The notes beneath the pieces were generated by a model that saw nothing but the letters and a program-made list of their open reading frames with translations, was not told where the DNA came from and ran no database searches. The position numbers were made by a program, and so were the translations under genes. This document shows, one piece after another, positions 1 through 8,403 of a stretch of DNA of 64,000 nucleotides (position 1 is its first letter; every line of letters starts with the position of its first letter). The DNA is from JAJPKK01 sp963702755 (GTDB lineage: Bacteria > Pseudomonadota > Alphaproteobacteria > Rhizobiales > Xanthobacteraceae), in contig CAVPDZ010000010.1 of assembly GCA_963702755.1 (NCBI GenBank), forward strand, positions 496,001 through 560,000, written 5' to 3'.

Positions 1-2
1 CG

Positions 3-506
3 CTATTCTATGTGCGCCTCTTTGCCGGTGACTCCTCGCGCATTCCGTCCGCCCTGATCGGCCGGCCGGCGCCGCAGACCGAACTGCCGGCGGTCGCCGG
101 TCTTGAACGCAACGGCGCGCCCGTCCCGGGCATCGTGAGCGCCGACTTCCAGAACGCAATTACTGTCGTCAACGTCTGGGCCTCGTGGTGCGTGCCCTGC
201 CACGACGAGGCGCCGCTGTTGCTGCGGCTCGCCAACGATCCGCGCATCCGCGTCGTCGGCATCAACTACAAGGATCAGCCGGACAATGCGCGGCGTTTCC
301 TCGGCCGCTACGGCAATCCGTTCGTCGCCGCCGGCGCCGACGCCAACGGCCGCGCCGCGATCGAATGGGGCGTCTACGGCGTCCCGGAAACCTTCATCGT
401 CGGCCGCGACGGCAAGATCGCCTACAAGCTCGTCGGGCCGATCACGCCCGACAATCTCGACCGCGCGATCAAGCCGGAAATCGAAAAGCTGCTGGCCGGC
501 ACCTGA
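3..506 (+). CDS. ccmG: CcmG/DsbE thiol:disulfide oxidoreductase, 5' end outside window
   Basis: Membrane-anchored periplasmic thioredoxin-like protein that keeps apocytochrome c haem-site cysteines reduced during cytochrome c maturation (family knowledge). The frame is open from the window edge and reads through the GTG at 12, so that codon is internal and the N-terminal membrane anchor lies to the left. The stretch IPSALIGRPAP after the anchor is typical of CcmG. The active site WCVPC is at 186-200, and the cis-proline loop reads YGVPETFIV further on. The stop is TGA at 504-506. The rest of the ccm cluster presumably lies upstream. No frameshift is seen. Confidence in family is high; only the missing N-terminus is uncertain. 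Confidence 0.93.
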   Translation, partial: LFYVRLFAGDSSRIPSALIGRPAPQTELPAVAGLERNGAPVPGIVSADFQNAITVVNVWASWCVPCHDEAPLLLRLANDPRIRVVGINYKDQPDNARRFLGRYGNPFVAAGADANGRAAIEWGVYGVPETFIVGRDGKIAYKLVGPITPDNLDRAIKPEIEKLLAGT

Positions 507-536
507 TTCTGCTTCGCGGGCGGCGCTGGGGCTTTC

Positions 537-1523
537 ATGAAAGTCGCGATCCTCGATGACTATCACGACACGGTGCGCACGCTGGCGTGTTTCAGCAAGC
601 TCGCCGGCCATGACGTCAAGATCTTCAACGATCACGTCCAGGATACCGACGCGCTCGCGGCTCGTCTCGCCGATGTCGAAGCCCTGGTGCTGATCCGCGA
701 GCGCACCGCGATCCGCACGCCGCTGCTCGAACGCCTGCCCAAGCTCAGGCTCATCAGTCAGCGCAGCGTCTATCCCCATATCGACGTCGACACCTGCACG
801 CGGCTCGGCATCGTCGTGTCGTCGAGCCAGCATATGGATACGCCGTCCTACGCGACCGCCGAACTCGCCTTCGGTCTCATCATCGCGGCGATGCGCCAGA
901 TCCCCCAGCAGATGGAGGCGCTGAAGGCGGGTAAATGGCAGATCGGCGTCGGAACGACACTGCGCGGCAAGACGCTCGGCATCTACGGCTACGGCCGCAT
1001 CGGCGCCGCCGTCGCGGCGTACGGCAAGGCGTTCGCGATGAACATCCTGGTGTGGGCGCGCGAGGCGACGCTCCTCAGGGCGCGCGCCGACGGCTATACG
1101 ACCGCGCCCAGCAAGGCGGCGTTCTTCGAACAATCGGACGTGGTCACGCTGCACATGCGGCTCGTGGACGCGACGCGCGGCATCGTCACCGCGCAGGACC
1201 TCGCCCACATGAAGCCGACCGCGCTCATCGTCAACACGAGCCGCGCCGGCCTGATCGCGCCGGGCGCCCTCGTCGAGGCGTTGCGCGCCGGCCGCCCCGG
1301 CAGTGCCGCAGTCGACGTCTATGAGAACGAGCCGATGCGCGACACGACGCATCCGCTTCTCAACATGCCGAACGTCGTCTGCACGCCGCACCTCGGCTAC
1401 GTCTCGCGCGACGAATACGAATTGCAGTTCACCGACATTTTCGATCAGATCAACGCCTACGCCACGGGCGCGCCGATCAACGTGGTTAATCCGCAGGTGC
1501 TCGAGGCGCCATCGCGCCGCTAG
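537..1523 (+). CDS. D-2-hydroxyacid dehydrogenase family protein (NAD-dependent)
   Basis: A 328-residue cytosolic oxidoreductase of the 2-hydroxyacid dehydrogenase family (SerA/LdhA-like fold), expected to interconvert a 2-keto acid and its D-2-hydroxy acid with NAD(P)H; the substrate cannot be told. The Rossmann motif is GIYGYGRIG in mid-protein. The catalytic set is present: Arg in VNTSRAG, Glu in YENEP and His in TPHLGY near residue 285. It starts at ATG 537, 30 bases after ccmG, without a strong ribosome site. A paralogue sits at 35272-36243: both begin with a LDDY motif and share the LGYVS tail, marking them as one subfamily. The frame is intact. Confidence 0.9.
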   Translation: MKVAILDDYHDTVRTLACFSKLAGHDVKIFNDHVQDTDALAARLADVEALVLIRERTAIRTPLLERLPKLRLISQRSVYPHIDVDTCTRLGIVVSSSQHMDTPSYATAELAFGLIIAAMRQIPQQMEALKAGKWQIGVGTTLRGKTLGIYGYGRIGAAVAAYGKAFAMNILVWAREATLLRARADGYTTAPSKAAFFEQSDVVTLHMRLVDATRGIVTAQDLAHMKPTALIVNTSRAGLIAPGALVEALRAGRPGSAAVDVYENEPMRDTTHPLLNMPNVVCTPHLGYVSRDEYELQFTDIFDQINAYATGAPINVVNPQVLEAPSRR

Positions 1524-1586
1524 CACAGAGTTTCCAGCACTTTCCCTTTTGCAGTTATTTCCCTTTTGCCGTCATTTCGCTTTTGC

Positions 1587-1634
1587 TGTCATCTCCCCTG
1601 GTTGTCATCTCCCCTGGTTGTCATCTCCCCTGGT
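1587..1634. repeat. Three tandem 16-bp direct repeats
   Basis: Three copies of TGTCATCTCCCCTGGT run head to tail just upstream of a palindromic element whose first arm also begins TGTCATC. Looser relatives (TTGCCGTCATTTC and similar) lie further left from about 1550. This looks like local slippage duplication of the element's end. No coding role is seen. Confidence 0.7.
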
Positions 1635-1752
1635 GTCATCGCCCGGCTTGACCGGGCGATCCAGTAACCACCTCAGTTCGATTGGGGCACGGGCCTTTTC
1701 CTATCGATAGCCCGGTGGCTACTGGATGCCCCGCCTTCGCGGGGCATGACAA
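1634..1752. repeat. Palindromic intergenic element, family A, copy 1
   Basis: Two outward-facing arms. The left arm reads TGTCATC, then a small hairpin (CGCCCGG/CCGGGCG), then ATCCAGTAACCAC. The right arm is its approximate reverse complement, GTGGCTACTGGAT, a hairpin (GCCCCGC/GCGGGGC), then ATGACA. The whole can fold as a long hairpin with two side stems. A second copy with the same layout is at 53384-53497. Both lie between genes. They resemble the short non-autonomous repeats common in Bradyrhizobium-type genomes (memory, not checked). Confidence 0.8.
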
Positions 1753-1817
1753 CCGCGAATGGGGTGACGTAAGATTTCCGTCGTTCGCCAGCACATCGCG
1801 TAGCGGAGAACCAGCAC

Positions 1818-3129
1818 GTGACGGAGATTTTCTTCTCCTACAAGAGCGAGGATCGCGATCGCGTGAAGCTCGTTCACGATGCCCTGGAGCAACAGGGCTT
1901 CGACGTGTTCTGGGACCAGAAAGTGCCGGCCAATGTCGATTGGGACACCTGGATTCGCCGGCATCTCTCGGAAGCGCGATGCGCCATCGTGTTCTGGTCG
2001 GCAACGTCGGCGAAATCCGATAATGTCCGCCACGAGGCAACCATCGCGCGGCAACAGGGCAAACTCATTGCGGCCTTGCTCGAACCGCTTGCGGTCGATC
2101 AGTTCCCGATGGGCCTCTATGCGCAGCAGGGCGTCAATTTTCGGACTGGAGCGGCGACCTCGCCGATGCCGAGTGGCTCAAACTGCGCCGCGAGGTCGAG
2201 CTCAAGCTGACACCGCGCTGGCTGCAGCAGAAAATGGACGAACTCGAAGCCGATATCGCTGCCGAACGCGCGCGTCGCGAAGGCGCCGAGAGCCGGGACC
2301 GATCGCTGCTCGCGCGGATCGCCAAGGAGGCCCAGGCGCAGCAGGAGTTGAAGATCGAACGCGACCGCGCGCTCGAAGACGCGGCGACTCTCAAGGCGCA
2401 GCTGGACGAGTTCATCGCTCAGTCACGAGACGCTCAGCGCCGAGGCGATGGCAGATTCCAAGCGACTATCGGATGCTGCGTCCAGAGTGCAACAGCTGGA
2501 GGAGGAAAACCGGAATATCGCCGCTCGTGCTTTCAACCACAGAGCAGGCAAGAACGGAGTCCGAACAGCAGCTTGCCGCTGAGGCCTCTCGCGTCGCGAC
2601 GCTCGACCGCCGAATTGGACGAACGGAGCGCGCAAGCCAAGCGCGGGCTTGGCAAACAGGAGAACCGCCAACTAGTGTGCACCCAAGCCCGCGTCGGCCT
2701 GCGTCCCTGGCGTGTCGCTCTCGGTGTCGGCGCGGTCTGTGCCGCGCTCGCTGCACTCATTGTTCCGCTCAATTGGCGATGGCACCTGAGATGGAGGGCA
2801 AGACTGCGACGCCACAAGTTCAATCTTCGGCGCCTGTGACCGACGAATGTCGGTTTCAGTGCCGGCTGCACCTTCGATTGCGTCATCCGCCGACGGCTGC
2901 GGCCGTTTCAGGCCGCTTCGACATCCGGACAAAGACCGAGGCCTATGGCAGCGATTACAGTGACGCCGCCGCTTACGTTCCATCGATTGGACAGTGCGAG
3001 CAAAAATGCGCAGCGTCGGCCAAATGCAACGTCTTTTCCTACAGTGCAAGCTCGCGCGGTTGCTTTTTCTATGCGACTGCGAATTTCAAGCCAAACCCGA
3101 GCTATGATTCGGGCGTGAAGAACAAGTGA
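1818..3129 (+). pseudogene. TIR domain / coiled coil / TM / PAN-like protein, broken by several frameshifts
   Basis: It starts at GTG 1818. About 110 residues form a TIR domain (TEIFFSYKSEDRDRV; candidate NADase glutamate near residue 73 in NVRHEA). The frame changes near 2139 in a run of T, after which a long charged coiled coil follows (KMDELEADIAAERARREG and on). Further changes fall near 2424, 2530, 2605 and 2775. One hydrophobic segment (VALGVGAVCAALAALIVPL, about 2715-2770) is a good membrane span. The last about 70 residues to TGA 3129 look like a PAN/Apple domain with spaced cysteines (GQCEQKC, KCNVFSY, GCFFY). The order implies TIR inside and PAN in the periplasm. It is either a decayed gene or one hit by several indel errors; no full-length product is readable. 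Domain calls are by eye. Confidence 0.6.
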
Positions 3130-3223
3130 ACTGAACCGCTGAAAGCGGCAACGCTAATTCCGCGGCTCGTCGCGGATGATCGGGAAGAACACCAAGCCGC
3201 CTCATGGGCGCTTCCTTCGTGCC

Positions 3224-4444
3224 TCAGGCCGCGTTCTCGGGGGCGGGCGGCGTGAAGAATATGAACATGTTGGCGAGCACGATCGTGCCGGCGAGAAAAT
3301 AGAACACCGCCATGATCCCATAATGATCGGCGAGCACGCCGCCGACGAGCGGACCGATCGCCGCGCCGGCCGCCTGCGTGCCGAACAGGATGCCGATGCT
3401 GGTGCCGCCCAGATGTCTCGGCGTTGCATCGAGCAGCCAGGCTTGCAGCACGGCGCGGACCGCGAACAGGAAGAGGCCGAGGAACGCCACGAAGAACACG
3501 AACGCCGCCGACTTCCCGGCGACCGCCATGAACAGCATCACGATCGCCGACATGGCGAGGCTCGACATGATGATGCGGCGGCGGCCCATGCGGTCGGACA
3601 GGTGGCCCGTGATCGGCGCTGCGGCAAAGCCCGCGGCCTGCAAGGTGAAGAGGCACGCTCCGATTGCGGCCGGCGAGTAGCCGAGATCGTCGGCGAGAAA
3701 CAACGGCAAGAAGATGAGGAGGGTCGATGCCGTCATCGCGCGTACGCAGCCGCCGAGCGACAGCATGAGCACGGTGCGGTTCGCGAGCAGCATGCGGACC
3801 GAGGCGAGCACGTCGGCCTGCTTGCGGTTCGCGCGCTCCTCGCGGTCGCGTCCCTCGTCGATGCGGCCGAGCCACAGCAGGATCACGATTGCGGCGAGCA
3901 CGCCCGGCACGACATTGAGGATGACGACATTCCGCCATCCGAGGATCGCCAGCATCGCGCCGACGACGAGCGGCGCAATTGCGTCGCCGAGATTGCCGCC
4001 CATGGCGTGGAGCGACACCACCAAGCCGCGCCGTCGCGGGAAGCTCTGCGCCAGCAGCGGAATGGCGGTCGGATGCCAGATGTTGTTGCCGATGCCGACG
4101 AGCGCGGCGCACAGGAGCAGCACCCAATAAGCGTGCGCAAAGCCCATCGCGAGATAGGGGATGCCGACCCAGAACAGGGCCGCGGCCATCAACAAGCCCT
4201 TGCGGCCGATCGAATCGACGATCATGCCGCCGGGGACATTGGAGAGCGCGCCGGCGGCAGATTGGCAGGTCAGAATCGATCCGATCTGGGCGAAGTTCAA
4301 TCCGAGGTCGGCCCCGATCAACGGCAACAACAGGTAGAAGGTCGCGGGATACCAATGGGTCATCATATGACCCGCGGTGATCAGCCAGACCTCGCGAAAC
4401 GAGGTTTCCGGCGCCGCCACATCAGTCGTCGCGACCGTGCTCAT
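3224..4444 (-). CDS. MFS transporter
   Basis: Inner-membrane major facilitator of 406 residues with about twelve hydrophobic segments. The cytoplasmic loop after TM2 carries the MFS signature (GGMIVDSIGRKGLLM), and the second half repeats it (GHLSDRMGRRRIIM). The start is ATG 4444, preceded by GGGAGGAAG, which is far better placed than the in-frame codons up to 4684. Substrate unknown; the fold looks like small-molecule or drug/proton antiporters. It is divergent from the gene at 4766, with a 321-base shared upstream region. It converges on the broken TIR gene. Confidence 0.9.
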   Translation of the reverse strand: MSTVATTDVAAPETSFREVWLITAGHMMTHWYPATFYLLLPLIGADLGLNFAQIGSILTCQSAAGALSNVPGGMIVDSIGRKGLLMAAALFWVGIPYLAMGFAHAYWVLLLCAALVGIGNNIWHPTAIPLLAQSFPRRRGLVVSLHAMGGNLGDAIAPLVVGAMLAILGWRNVVILNVVPGVLAAIVILLWLGRIDEGRDREERANRKQADVLASVRMLLANRTVLMLSLGGCVRAMTASTLLIFLPLFLADDLGYSPAAIGACLFTLQAAGFAAAPITGHLSDRMGRRRIIMSSLAMSAIVMLFMAVAGKSAAFVFFVAFLGLFLFAVRAVLQAWLLDATPRHLGGTSIGILFGTQAAGAAIGPLVGGVLADHYGIMAVFYFLAGTIVLANMFIFFTPPAPENAA

Positions 4445-4765
4445 CTTCCTCCCGCGCTGCGTTCTTCCCGGCCAAATACACCGAATCGAGGCTGCGCCCG
4501 AATCGAGCGTCGCACCTCGCCGTCGATGCGCGCATGGATACTCCGGGTAACATTTTAGCCCAATTGCAAAAATCGCATGCAACCTGGCGGACGCCATGCG
4601 GTGCCTTGCCCACGCGCACCGTTCGGCACGCGCCGGCGCACCCCGCCCGTTGCGCGTCATCTTGTTGATGCAGGGGGGCACCAAGATGGGGTAGAAAAGG
4701 GCCTCGGCACCGACACGGCATCGGGCCGCGGGGGGCAGCGGCGCGCCGTACGAGGTCGAGGCTCG
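4445..4765. other. Divergent intergenic region, no gene seen
   Basis: Shared upstream region of the leftward MFS gene and the rightward spermidine-synthase-like gene. Open frames here are continuations of the flanking genes' longer reading frames without a ribosome site or conserved content. No clear sigma-70 boxes or operator palindromes could be picked out by eye. Confidence 0.5.
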
Positions 4766-6349
4766 ATGGAGGGTTCAGTATCGCGGTTGAGGACGAGCGA
4801 GTCCCGCGGGGCCTCGCTGCGGTTTCGCGCCGTGCTTTATGCCGGAGCCTTCGTTACCGGCGCGATCGTGATGAGCTTCGAGATGCTCGGGTCGCGCTAC
4901 CTCAACCCCTATTTCGGCAGCGGCATCTATACCTGGGCGTCGCTCATCTCCACCGTGCTTGCAGCGCTCACCATCGGCTATTTCGCCGGCGGGATCGTTG
5001 CCGACCGACGGCCCTCGCCGCGTGTGCTCGGCGTTCTTGTCCTGATCGGCTCGGCCTTCATTCTGGCGTTGCCAACTTATTCGACGGTGGTGCTGGAGGC
5101 GGTGCTCGATACGGTCGACGACATCAAGGCCGGCAGCTTGATTTCGGCTTTTCTCATCATGTTCCTGCCGGTCGTCTTCTACGGCGCGTTTTCGCCGTTC
5201 GCGATCCGCCTGCTGTTGCGCTCGACCAGCACCTCGGGCGGTGTCTCGGGCGCGGTCTACGCGATCTCGACGGCAGGCAGCATCGTCGGAACGCTCGGCA
5301 CCACCTTCGTTCTCATTCCCCTGATCGGCACCCGCGCCATCACCTTCTCGCTCGGCGCGGCGGGGGCGCTGTGCGGTCTCAGTCTTCTCGCGTACCGTCC
5401 GCTCAACGTGATGGCGCCGGCGCTGGCCGGCCTATTGGCGCTCGGGACGCTTGCCGGCGGAGCGGCGACCGCGCGGGCTGAAACATTCGACCGCGCGACA
5501 CTGCTCGCGCGCGCCGACGGCGAACTCGCGCACATCGAGGGTCACTACAACGATCTCTACGTGGTCAAGCAGGGCCGCGAGCTGTTGATGACGTCGCGGA
5601 TCCGGGGATGGAACTGGACCGAATCGCGCATCAGCCTCGCCGATGCCGACGAAATCCCCGCGAGCTACCTGCGCAAGATGACGGTTGCGCTCGCCTATCC
5701 GCCGAAGAACGATTCGATCCTCCTCATCGGTCTCGGCGGCGGCGTGCTCACCAACTATGTGGGGCGCTTCGTTCCGGACGCGCAGATCGACAGCGTCGAG
5801 ATCGATCCGGGCGTCATCGACGCGGCGAGGACCTGGTTCAGCCTGCGCGAGAACGAGCGCACCCATGTCCTCGAAAGCGACGGCCGCGTCTTTCTCAACC
5901 GCAGCCAGAAGCTCTACGATGTCGCGCTGATCGACGCCTACATCGGCGGATCGGTGCCGTTCCATCTCATGACCAAGGAATTTTATACGCTGCTCAAGCG
6001 ACGGCTCGCGCCGGGCGGAGCGGCGGTCTTCAACATCCACGAGCCGAGCCGCCTGTTCACGACCTCGGTGCGCACGCTGCAGTCCGTGTTCGCGACCGTC
6101 GACCTCTATCGCTCGGGGCTCGGCGAGACTGCGGTTGTCGCAACCGACGCGCCGCGAACCGACGGCGCGCTGCAGCGCCGCGCCGAGGAAATGCAGGCGA
6201 AATACGGCTTCCGCTTCCCGCTGCCGGAACTCGTGACCCAACGCGAGGCCTACGATCCCGGTCGTGGCGACGTGCTCACCGATGATTTTGCGCCGGTCGA
6301 CGTCTACATCGCCGACAGCCCGCAGCGGAAAAAGTCGGACGGGCGGTGA
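4766..6349 (+). CDS. Fused membrane protein / spermidine-synthase-like protein
   Basis: A 527-residue protein. The first about 230 residues hold roughly seven hydrophobic segments (SFEMLGSRYLNPYFGSGIY begins the conserved membrane part). The rest is an aminopropyltransferase/methyltransferase fold with the nucleotide-binding loop LLIGLGGGVLTNYVG, the acidic strand end DSVEIDPGVIDAAR and the later DVALIDAYIGGSVPFHL. This two-part design is known as fused MFS/spermidine synthase; real polyamine synthesis is unproven for most members. The start is ATG 4766 (MEGSVSRL), chosen because the frame upstream is not conserved-looking. The frame is intact. Confidence 0.85.
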   Translation: MEGSVSRLRTSESRGASLRFRAVLYAGAFVTGAIVMSFEMLGSRYLNPYFGSGIYTWASLISTVLAALTIGYFAGGIVADRRPSPRVLGVLVLIGSAFILALPTYSTVVLEAVLDTVDDIKAGSLISAFLIMFLPVVFYGAFSPFAIRLLLRSTSTSGGVSGAVYAISTAGSIVGTLGTTFVLIPLIGTRAITFSLGAAGALCGLSLLAYRPLNVMAPALAGLLALGTLAGGAATARAETFDRATLLARADGELAHIEGHYNDLYVVKQGRELLMTSRIRGWNWTESRISLADADEIPASYLRKMTVALAYPPKNDSILLIGLGGGVLTNYVGRFVPDAQIDSVEIDPGVIDAARTWFSLRENERTHVLESDGRVFLNRSQKLYDVALIDAYIGGSVPFHLMTKEFYTLLKRRLAPGGAAVFNIHEPSRLFTTSVRTLQSVFATVDLYRSGLGETAVVATDAPRTDGALQRRAEEMQAKYGFRFPLPELVTQREAYDPGRGDVLTDDFAPVDVYIADSPQRKKSDGR

Positions 6350-6476
6350 GCGTCCGCTCTGAAGGTGCGAAGCCTCGTCAGGGGTGATCTCTCCGCTTCG
6401 GCGGCGTCGATCAGCACGAAAATGGAGCGCACCGCGCAAGTAGCGCATCCCGACGGCGCAACGGCGTGCACGGTGA

Positions 6477-7454
6477 CTATCGCGGCAGGGTTACGCTCAC
6501 GCGAAGACCGGGATTGGCGCTCTCTCTTGTGATCGTTCCGTTTTGCCGCTCCACCATCATGTCGATGATGCGCGTCCCGGCCCCGGCGTTGCTGAAATCG
6601 GCACTCCCAATACCATCATCGGTCACTGTCATCTTTATGTGTTCAGCGCCGGCGCGTCTCAGCGCGACGGCGACCCTGCCGCTCTCATGTCGACCGAAGG
6701 CATGCTTGAGCGAGTTGGTAATCAGCTCATTGGCGATAAGGCCGAAAGTGAAGGCACGCTCCCACGACACCGTGATCGGCTCCGCGTCACAATGAACGGT
6801 TCTTTGCGACCCTTGCATCAGGTCGTGAACTCGTTCGCAGACGCGTTTGATGTAGGAACCAAGATCCGCGACGTCCCCGGTCGCGCGTTCGAGGTGCCGC
6901 TGAAGATCAGCCAGCACGTGGATGCGCGCTGCCGCCCTGTCCAGCGCAGCCGCGACATCGGCGCTGGCTTGTGAACGTGACTCCAGATGCAGGATCGACG
7001 CCGCCAGCGCGAGATTGTTTTGCGTGCGGTGCGACAGCTCCCGCAGCAGCAGGCTTTTCTCCTGTTCCGCCTTCACGGCCCGCTCGAGCGAAGCGCGAAG
7101 AGCTTCGGTGAGAAGCACGAGACCGATGGCCGCCACCAGAAAGATCGCGAGCGATCCCAGCGCAATCGCAGGGAACCACGCCTCAATGACGATGAACGAC
7201 GAAATTGTCCCAAGAAACGCGGCGTAGAAGCCGGGGCCTCTCCCGCCGAGCAGGGCACAGACCCAGATACCGAGGGAAACGTCGAAGAGCCCCGGCAAAC
7301 CCGCGTAAGCGGCGAAGGCGAGTTGAACAACGCAGCAAACTGCCATGATCGCGGTCGCGAGGCCGTATCTCGCCAACGGCGACTCTGTCCTCTTCGGCAG
7401 CCAAGCCAAGAGCTTTTCCACGATAACGCCGCACCCCCGAGTGTCCATCGGCAC
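6477..7454 (-). CDS. Sensor histidine kinase, HisKA_2/HWE-like, with DUF4118-type membrane domain
   Basis: A 325-residue membrane kinase. Residues about 25-120 contain several hydrophobic segments of the DUF4118 (KdpD-like) type. The dimerisation/phospho-acceptor region reads LLLRELSHRTQNNLALAA, with His in the HRTQNN motif typical of HisKA_2 kinases of alphaproteobacteria. The ATPase part shows LIANELITNSLKHAF (N box) and VTDDGIG (G1). It has no response regulator beside it, so the partner is elsewhere, possibly a general-stress or light/oxygen relay as for related kinases (inference). The start at 7454 has a second ATG at 7448. Confidence 0.85.
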   Translation of the reverse strand: MPMDTRGCGVIVEKLLAWLPKRTESPLARYGLATAIMAVCCVVQLAFAAYAGLPGLFDVSLGIWVCALLGGRGPGFYAAFLGTISSFIVIEAWFPAIALGSLAIFLVAAIGLVLLTEALRASLERAVKAEQEKSLLLRELSHRTQNNLALAASILHLESRSQASADVAAALDRAAARIHVLADLQRHLERATGDVADLGSYIKRVCERVHDLMQGSQRTVHCDAEPITVSWERAFTFGLIANELITNSLKHAFGRHESGRVAVALRRAGAEHIKMTVTDDGIGSADFSNAGAGTRIIDMMVERQNGTITRESANPGLRVSVTLPR

Positions 7455-7896
7455 GACCGCCGCTCGGAACTCAGTCCCCGCACGAATCTTAGCAAGAGTA
7501 GCGTGCTTCGGCGAGCTACAACTTCTATCACTATGACGATTGCCGGAGCGTCACTTGTTCCAGATGCAGACAATTGGAAGATTCGCGAGTTAGCAAATTT
7601 CACAAAAGAGCAGTCGTCGCCCAGCCCGCGCGGTTCAAAGCACAAAAAGGTATTCGCTGCTGTCGAACGCGGGCAGACAAACGTTATGCGAAGCCGAAGC
7701 CCATCAGTCGGATTCTGAATTTGTCCGCCGTGAACTGCAATAACGGGAGCCGCATACCGGTTGCAGCAAACTCATCGCGTGGCTCGATTGCAACGATTCA
7801 GAATTTGTTGAGCTTGCCCGACGCGGAGCGCATTGATGCCTGAATAGAGTCCCGGTCCGCCGACTTCCTAAGCGTCGGGAATTCGGGGGGACGAAA
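7455..7896. other. Intergenic region, no gene supported
   Basis: Lower-GC stretch between the kinase and the small gene at 7897. The longest frame (7574-7843) has no ribosome site, a biased composition and no recognisable family. Two similar 12-base phrases (GATTCTGAATTT near 7710 and GATTCAGAATTT near 7797) are the only internal similarity noticed. Promoters for both flanking genes should lie here, but none is clear. Confidence 0.4.
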
Positions 7897-8235
7897 ATGC
7901 ATTGTCAGTGGCGCGAGGAGGACGTGGTCGCAGAGTGCGAGCACCTGAGAGACTGGCTGTTGGGGCGCCTTGACGACGACGCGCAGCAGCTCTTTCGGAC
8001 TATCTGCAGCAGGTATTTTGCGGCGGACCGAGCCAGTCCGGAAATCAAGCTCAGTCGCATACTCTTGCCGGCCGGCACGTCAGAACAAAAATGGCTCGAG
8101 AGTATAGACCCACCACTCGTTGTGATTGGCGGCGCCATCGAGCCATTGGCAGAGACAGTGGATGACCTCGAAGCGGCAGATCCTTTGAAAGAGGACGCCG
8201 TTGCCGTTTGCGTCGCTGCGCTCGCTAACATGTGA
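7897..8235 (+). CDS. Small acidic hypothetical protein
   Basis: 112 residues, not recognised. It is acidic and soluble-looking with no signal peptide or membrane span; the N-terminus is rich in Glu/Asp and Trp (MHCQWREEDVVAECEHL). ATG 7897 is preceded by GGGGGGAC at good spacing, the main reason to accept it. It lies alone between the sensor kinase and the M13 peptidase. It might be a small regulator tied to the kinase, but nothing in the sequence shows that. Confidence 0.5.
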   Translation: MHCQWREEDVVAECEHLRDWLLGRLDDDAQQLFRTICSRYFAADRASPEIKLSRILLPAGTSEQKWLESIDPPLVVIGGAIEPLAETVDDLEAADPLKEDAVAVCVAALANM

Positions 8236-8403
8236 TTGCAGTCACCCCGGGCGACAATCATCGTTTCCGGATTTCGCCGCAATTTTGCGGATGATCGCCG
8301 GCTCGATTTGATCGATGATTGAAGCATTGCGCATACCGAAGCGCGGGGTTACCGATCGGACTGTACCTCGTGCAATTGCCGCAGTTTGCCGGAGCCATAT
8401 TTC

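Noticed and set aside
3..1526. Long minus-strand open frame (507 codons) opposite ccmG and the dehydrogenase
   Set aside because: It spans two well-supported genes in antisense, is Arg/Asp/Val-rich and has no family resemblance; long antisense frames are a by-product of high GC at third codon positions.
1818..3129. Reading the TIR locus as part of a multi-gene anti-phage island
   Set aside because: Neighbours are a dehydrogenase and an MFS transporter; no second defence gene is close, so the TIR gene alone does not support an island.
7574..7843. 89-codon plus-strand frame in the gap before 7897
   Set aside because: No ribosome site, no pattern of a folded protein and no recognised family.
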